From: a bacterium | GTDB taxonomy: Bacteria; Patescibacteriota; Microgenomatia; Levybacterales; UBA12049 | DNA length: 7,174 nucleotides | Reading direction: 5' to 3' | Assembly: GCA_021852095.1 (NCBI GenBank) | Contig: JAJZOC010000027.1 | Span: 1 to 7,174, forward strand | Shown: positions 2,867 to 7,174 of the stretch, in pieces | Layout: each line of letters starts with the position of its first letter | How positions within the stretch are numbered: position 1 is the stretch's first letter | Program-made: the position numbers and the translations under genes | Notes under the pieces: generated by a model | What the model saw: the letters and a program-made list of their open reading frames with translations, nothing else | Database searches by the model: none | Told to the model about the DNA's origin: nothing

Positions 2867-4990
2867 TCAGGGGGCTACTTCCTGCCAAACATAATTGGGG
2901 TGTTCTATAAGCTCCGGTGCGTTTAAAACCATATCCGGCCGCTCGGTTATAGAATAGGTTGGACAATATTGATCATTTGCACACAGATCTCTATTGTTTA
3001 CTATAGTTGAGGGATTACTCGAGTTATCTGATGCATTGACTACAACCGATCCGGCGATATTTAACTGAAGGTCTTTGGTCGCGCTTGCGCAGTTGTTTGT
3101 TCCCTGGATTATAAATTGATTATCAGCGCTGTAGAAGCCCTCTATATTACAGCCGGTTGAAGTTCCTCCCGCTGTTGTTGATGGTTTGCAAACGGCTGGC
3201 GTAGTTTCTCCAACGGTTGGAGCAACAATAATATTGCCGGATACATAGAAAGTTGCGGTCGAGCCATTAGGGACAAGAATATTTCCTAGTATGTTAAGAT
3301 CTCCATTAATTAAAAATACATAATTAGAATTAGCAGAAAACGTAGTGGTATTTAGATAAAAGGGGGTTGGATTATTGTTATTTTGACTTGTATCATTTTT
3401 ATAAACACCATGGGTAAGAGTGCTTAAGCTACAGCCGCCTGAATTATTACAAGCTGTTGTTAGAGGTATTGCTGTTATTCCCGCCTGGCTCAAGGTAGTT
3501 TGCATATAGCTGTAAGATGTGCGTATTACGCCTGGAGAAACAGGTGTAAAATTGTATGAATTAGCAATCCAATTGGTTGAGGAAATCGCGGATCCGGGAG
3601 GAGTAGTCGGAGTCTCACCATAGTAAACTCCTGGACTTGTGCTGGTCGTGTTTGTTCCTATGGCATAAGCTCCGGCACTGCAGGTAGTAGGATTCTTCGC
3701 ATTAGGCGGTATAGTATCTCCGCCCGACAGCCAGCAATCTGCTCCAACGCACTGTTCCCAGACAATTGAATCGCTTATTCCGAAGTCCACCCCGGATAAA
3801 CTGCCTTTTGCCCCAGACGGGCTGTCCGCTGACGAACACATGTTCGGCGGGGCGTAGGTCGGATCAGGAGAATATGGGTTTAAAGCGCAACCATAGCCAA
3901 CATCAACGCCATCACCGACATCAGCTGTGTAATCGACTCCCGGCAGAGGATAAGTTTTTATATATTGAACAGGTGTTGTTGGCACTATAATACTAACAGT
4001 ATATGCTCCGCTGATCAGATCCCCAAAAGTGTAATCGCCATCTGTTGTATAAGAGGTTGTGTTGGGAGCGGCTTGGGTTCCTCCGGGAGAAAAGGAAATA
4101 GTTATAGTAGCTCCTCCTAAATAGTTGGTGTCCGGGGGAAAGTCTCTTATATGATTTTTATTTACGTCATCAAATACATTGCCGGAGATCGAATAAATCT
4201 TTGTGGCATAAAAATTCAGGGCTTGATCTCCTCCTATAGTTATAGATGTATTGCAGGATGAGCTGTATGGAGGAGATGTAAGGCATGACCCGCTTGCGCC
4301 GCCGGTAAGATTAAAATAAGAAGGAACATAAGGCGGACTTGCCTGACCGCTTAGACTGATAGTTATGGTATACGTGCCAGGAGGAAGATCATTGCAGGCA
4401 TAAGTATTATTAGAAACCGTACACGAAGCAGTATTGGCAGTTACGTTAAATATTCCCGTATAATTGCTGTCGGCTGATCCGGGATTAGATGGTCCATTAT
4501 AATCATGGTCGCTGTCATAATATACGGTTCCCGTAATATTGTGCCCGAAGACAAAATAGTAAGAAGCAGAAGTCTTGTTGCCCGCGCCGTCGGTTGCCGT
4601 AGCACTAATCTTAACATAAGGGTTATTTGCAATGTCGCTGATATTAATGCTGATATTGGTAGTGGTTGGAGCGGCAGTAGGCGTAGGTGAATTACCTGAA
4701 TATCCCTTACTGTATCCACTGTCAGAATAAAAAGCTACATTGTAGTACACAGAGGCGCAGCCCGATCCTGTATCACTGCAGTTAAGCGTGATTGTGGTGG
4801 TGGCGGGTGCGATTGGAGCCGGCAGAAGCGTGGGCGAGGCCAAGGTAGTAGAAAGAACAGGAGAAGTGCTTAGGGTAGGAGGGGTAAGATCGCTCGTCCA
4901 TGCACCGCGTGCTCTGCCGGTAATAATCAGACCGACGGCAACAACAAGAAGAAGGGGAAATATAAAGAAGAACTTTTTCCCATTTTTCAT
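2867..4990 (-). CDS. Large exported surface protein with SdrD/Cna-B-like domains
   Basis: A 707-residue protein from the ATG at 4990. Basic N-terminus (MKNGKKFFF), hydrophobic core to about residue 23, then TGRARGA, a signal peptide or N-terminal anchor. Residues about 35-148 form an Ig-like module with TDGAGNKT. Two SdrD/Cna-B-like beta domains follow: about 151-263 (ITGTVYYDSDHDYNG ... LPPGTYTITISL) and about 266-337 (ISGNVFDDVNKNHIRD ... ISGAYTVSIIVP). The C-terminal half is rich in Asn, Thr, Ser and Cys, has a beta-rich FLINGDLNILGNILV stretch, and ends near RPDMVLNAPELIEHPNYVW with no sortase motif or membrane anchor. The frame extends to a TTG at 5029, but that TTG lies in the -35 box of the promoter, so the ATG is preferred. 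Probably a cell-surface structural or adhesion protein; partner and ligand are unknown. Confidence 0.75.
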   Translation of the reverse strand: MKNGKKFFFIFPLLLVVAVGLIITGRARGAWTSDLTPPTLSTSPVLSTTLASPTLLPAPIAPATTTITLNCSDTGSGCASVYYNVAFYSDSGYSKGYSGNSPTPTAAPTTTNISINISDIANNPYVKISATATDGAGNKTSASYYFVFGHNITGTVYYDSDHDYNGPSNPGSADSNYTGIFNVTANTASCTVSNNTYACNDLPPGTYTITISLSGQASPPYVPSYFNLTGGASGSCLTSPPYSSSCNTSITIGGDQALNFYATKIYSISGNVFDDVNKNHIRDFPPDTNYLGGATITISFSPGGTQAAPNTTSYTTDGDYTFGDLISGAYTVSIIVPTTPVQYIKTYPLPGVDYTADVGDGVDVGYGCALNPYSPDPTYAPPNMCSSADSPSGAKGSLSGVDFGISDSIVWEQCVGADCWLSGGDTIPPNAKNPTTCSAGAYAIGTNTTSTSPGVYYGETPTTPPGSAISSTNWIANSYNFTPVSPGVIRTSYSYMQTTLSQAGITAIPLTTACNNSGGCSLSTLTHGVYKNDTSQNNNNPTPFYLNTTTFSANSNYVFLINGDLNILGNILVPNGSTATFYVSGNIIVAPTVGETTPAVCKPSTTAGGTSTGCNIEGFYSADNQFIIQGTNNCASATKDLQLNIAGSVVVNASDNSSNPSTIVNNRDLCANDQYCPTYSITERPDMVLNAPELIEHPNYVWQEVAP

Positions 4991-4999
4991 TCTGAATAT

Positions 5000-5029
5000 A
5001 TTATTGAGGTAATAATAGAGAAATGTCAA
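5000..5029 (-). promoter_or_regulatory. Promoter of the minus-strand surface gene
   Basis: On the minus strand, TTGACA (5029-5024), 18-base spacer and AATAAT (5005-5000). The ATG at 4990 comes nine bases after the -10, so the message would start at or within a few bases of the start codon. No Shine-Dalgarno is seen, consistent with leaderless or near-leaderless translation. Confidence 0.5.
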
Positions 5030-5041
5030 GCACTAGAATAA

Positions 5042-5126
5042 ACTATAGGCTTCTTGACAAAAGTAAAAAATAATGTTATAAGATAGCGATAAAACCTATA
5101 GTATACAGATTAAACTTTCTATAGGG
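5042..5126 (+). promoter_or_regulatory. CTATAGG boxes and SD-sequestering leader hairpin
   Basis: Three copies of one box lie here: ACTATAGG (5042-5049), its exact inverse CCTATAGT (5095-5102), and CTATAGGG (5119-5126). The first two flank the promoter symmetrically and could be an operator pair. In RNA, the second and third pair as a leader hairpin (5091-5101 with 5119-5129, ten of eleven bases). The AGGG Shine-Dalgarno (5123-5126, eight bases before the ATG) lies in its 3' arm and would be hidden. Operator and translational switch are both inference. Confidence 0.5.
5054..5082 (+). promoter_or_regulatory. Promoter of the plus-strand kelch-like gene
   Basis: A perfect -35 TTGACA (5054-5059), a 17-base spacer and -10 TATAAG (5077-5082; TTATAA at 5076-5081 is the 16-base alternative). 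Transcription would start near 5089, leaving a leader of about 46 bases before the ATG at 5135. It diverges from the surface-gene promoter at 5000-5029, with 24 bases between the two -35 boxes. Confidence 0.7.
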
Positions 5127-5134
5127 TTTCATTA

Positions 5135-7135
5135 ATGAGCACTGCGGAAAGTCCAAGGTTTGATAAAGGAAAGTCAACCCCTAGACAAATTCCTCACAAA
5201 TACGGTGATGGTTTCAGTCCCGAAGTTATAATGGCAGTGGCGGAACAGATAGAAAGACTGTACCCGGATCACCAAATAGGAGAAGAACCTGCTTGGGCAA
5301 ATAAGCTTAAAGAAGCCGTAGATAGGCTAGAGACAGATCAGGTTATTGGTAAAGGAGAGTTAATTCTACCAGTTGATAATAGAGATAAAGACAGAAAAGA
5401 TTCAAGAGCAACAAAAAGTAATCGTTTTTTTAAACCTTTTGCACAAGCGGCGGTAGTTGGCGCTATAGCTTTTGGAAGTCTATTAGGCGGCAGATCTTCC
5501 GTTAACGCAGAAGGACAAAACATAACACCATCAACTCCGACTCCGTCCGCGTCTCTTGGAAAATCGCCGGACAACTATACCGCCAAACAAATAAAACCTG
5601 CAGAAGTTACTTCTTCTAAAGAAACTGCGTCTGCAAGTCAGGCAATAGCAGTTTCTATAGCAACCACTAATACCTATGGACCTGCTGTAACTCAAGCCTG
5701 GCTTCAGGAACATCCACAGAATGTCCAAGACATAACTACCGTAACTGATAGTAACGGCAATGTTATAAAAAGATTTAGTCTTAGTGGTCCTGCTGGCTCG
5801 CCGGGCGGCATGTATGGTACGATGAACGGGCAGATTGATGAAAGTGATTATAACAGCACAACCAATGCATGGTCAGCTAATAAGCCTATAGCGGATGTTC
5901 CGATGGATCTATCTAAGTCTATTGCTTCCTCATCCAATGGCGCAGACTTTATCATAGGGGGAGCGAGCAATTTTCAACAAGGCGTGGCCGCTCTTGAGCA
6001 ATATTCCCCTAATACCAATACCTGGCAGTCTATTCCTTTTCCGGAGCAGGATCAGCCCGCGGGAACTGTAGAGAATTTAATAAGGCTGTCGGATAGTAAG
6101 TATTTGGGTAATAATACCGGTTTCAACAGCGGAGGGCTTGGCCAGGAGCTGATTACGGTTGATCAAACTACGGGAACTGCATCACTTCAAGCGGTAAGTC
6201 CGAATATAGGCGGCGCCTTTGAGTTGGAGGTTACTTCCCAAAATTCCGATCTTAGCAATGTGCAAATGACCTCTAATGGGTCGTATGGGGATCCAGACGG
6301 GGTTGAAGCAATGTCTCTAAATGCCAACACCGGAGAAATGACCGCGACTAATTTTTTTGGAAATCAAAACAGCCCGGATTACGAAGGGGAATTGGGAGCA
6401 TCGGGAGATTACACAGCGGCTGATGGCAGTAATCATGATGTTGTTGTTAACCGAACATCATCTGATGTATATGATGATAATCTAACAACCGATACAAGAA
6501 ATGGTCCGATATATTCAGCGAGTTGGCTGGATAATTTGGGTATTCGAAATTACGACAAAGGAACCCTTATGATTTCTGGTTTAATTGTTCCGGTAAATGA
6601 TTCCCAGAATAACCTGATGGGGTATTGGTTCGGAGGAAATTATTGGAATAATAATATTGAGAACAATGCTGCTGTTTGGGCTTATAGAGATAACACTTCC
6701 GGTAATATCACCGCTTTTTATCTAAATCCGCCTCTTAACGCTGTTGATCCTGTTAATCCTGGTAATTATGGGACTGGTTCAAGTGTTAGCGATATGCGCA
6801 TAGAAAAGGTAAACGGACAGAATATTCTGCGGTTTAACATTGGTCCCGGCGAAGCGTCGGTTGAGATTAACAGCGATAGTACTCCTAATCTGAATACTCA
6901 ATTAACATTGGGCGACGCTGGCTATGACCAAACCCTTCCGTCTCCAACTCCCGCCTCAACCCCAACCTCCAGCGTAACTCCTACTGTTGCAGAGCCAACA
7001 GTTACTCCAACAGCAGAAGCAACAGCAACAGTAACAGCGATTCCCACAGTGAATTCTGGATCAACTAAGATAAATCGTCCTTATGTTATTTTTCTTCCAG
7101 CTGTTTCTAATAACAGTACTTCTGCAGGATGGTAG
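5135..7135 (+). CDS. Exported kelch-like surface protein with Pro/Thr stalk
   Basis: A 666-residue protein. Residues 1-97 are hydrophilic and partly helical (PEVIMAVAEQIERLY, then a charged RDKDRKDSRATK run). Residues 98-119 (FFKPFAQAAVVGAIAFGSLL) are the single hydrophobic segment, followed by a possible SVNA/EG signal-peptidase site near 125, then a Pro/Ser/Thr linker. Residues about 215-305 look kelch-like (ADFIIGGASNFQQG, LEQYSPNTNTWQSIP), and the beta-rich, Asn-rich pattern runs to about 600, perhaps forming a propeller. Residues about 603-645 are a Pro/Thr/Ala stalk, ending in RPYVIFLPAVSNN and GW, a type of C-terminal tag seen on exported proteins of CPR and Chloroflexi. Start chosen from AGGG at good spacing; the next Met (33) has less support. 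The long cytoplasmic-looking N-terminus is unusual for a plain signal peptide. Ligand unknown. Confidence 0.75.
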   Translation: MSTAESPRFDKGKSTPRQIPHKYGDGFSPEVIMAVAEQIERLYPDHQIGEEPAWANKLKEAVDRLETDQVIGKGELILPVDNRDKDRKDSRATKSNRFFKPFAQAAVVGAIAFGSLLGGRSSVNAEGQNITPSTPTPSASLGKSPDNYTAKQIKPAEVTSSKETASASQAIAVSIATTNTYGPAVTQAWLQEHPQNVQDITTVTDSNGNVIKRFSLSGPAGSPGGMYGTMNGQIDESDYNSTTNAWSANKPIADVPMDLSKSIASSSNGADFIIGGASNFQQGVAALEQYSPNTNTWQSIPFPEQDQPAGTVENLIRLSDSKYLGNNTGFNSGGLGQELITVDQTTGTASLQAVSPNIGGAFELEVTSQNSDLSNVQMTSNGSYGDPDGVEAMSLNANTGEMTATNFFGNQNSPDYEGELGASGDYTAADGSNHDVVVNRTSSDVYDDNLTTDTRNGPIYSASWLDNLGIRNYDKGTLMISGLIVPVNDSQNNLMGYWFGGNYWNNNIENNAAVWAYRDNTSGNITAFYLNPPLNAVDPVNPGNYGTGSSVSDMRIEKVNGQNILRFNIGPGEASVEINSDSTPNLNTQLTLGDAGYDQTLPSPTPASTPTSSVTPTVAEPTVTPTAEATATVTAIPTVNSGSTKINRPYVIFLPAVSNNSTSAGW

Positions 7136-7174
7136 GTATGCCTTGAAGATAGACGCTGGAAACTGGGATTGAAA

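Overview
The window looks like a chromosomal piece from an uncultivated bacterium of the Candidate Phyla Radiation (Patescibacteria), perhaps Microgenomates-like. This is inference from style: low-to-moderate GC, short gaps, tRNAs without encoded CCA, large Thr/Ser/Asn-rich surface proteins with SdrD/Cna-B-like and kelch-like modules, a C-terminal Pro/Thr stalk ending in an LPAV motif, and AT-rich CAAATAAG-type intergenic repeats. TGA ends vapB, the HAD gene and the large surface gene, so TGA is a stop here (not the SR1/Gracilibacteria code).

Left part (1-898), non-coding RNA and repeats. A + strand tRNA array carries Thr(UGU), Thr(UGU), Tyr(GUA) and Thr(GGU). The first Thr(UGU) gene is split in its anticodon loop by a 165-base insert, and the complete second Thr(UGU) gene lies inside that insert. 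The remaining insert bases fold on paper into a continuous four-way junction with the inner tRNA at the tip of one arm. The array is bracketed by a 20-base inverted repeat belonging to a family of at least six related copies in 54-895.

Middle part (899-2866), minus strand. A vapB-vapC toxin-antitoxin operon (AbrB-fold antitoxin, PIN-domain toxin, 4-base overlap) has a palindrome inside a promoter that places the ATG about at the transcription start. Upstream is a HAD class IIB phosphatase gene with a 15-bp tandem repeat at its start codon, a long leader and its own promoter.

Right part (2867-7135). Two large exported proteins are transcribed divergently from 4990-5135. The minus gene encodes a 707-residue protein with a signal segment, an Ig-like region and two SdrD/Cna-B-like domains. 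The plus gene encodes a 666-residue protein with an unusual 97-residue N-terminal extension before its membrane segment, a kelch-like region and a Pro/Thr stalk. The divergent gap holds two TTGACA promoters and three CTATAGG boxes; two of these boxes can form a leader hairpin that buries the Shine-Dalgarno of the plus gene. The two products probably share the cell-surface compartment, but no pathway is visible.
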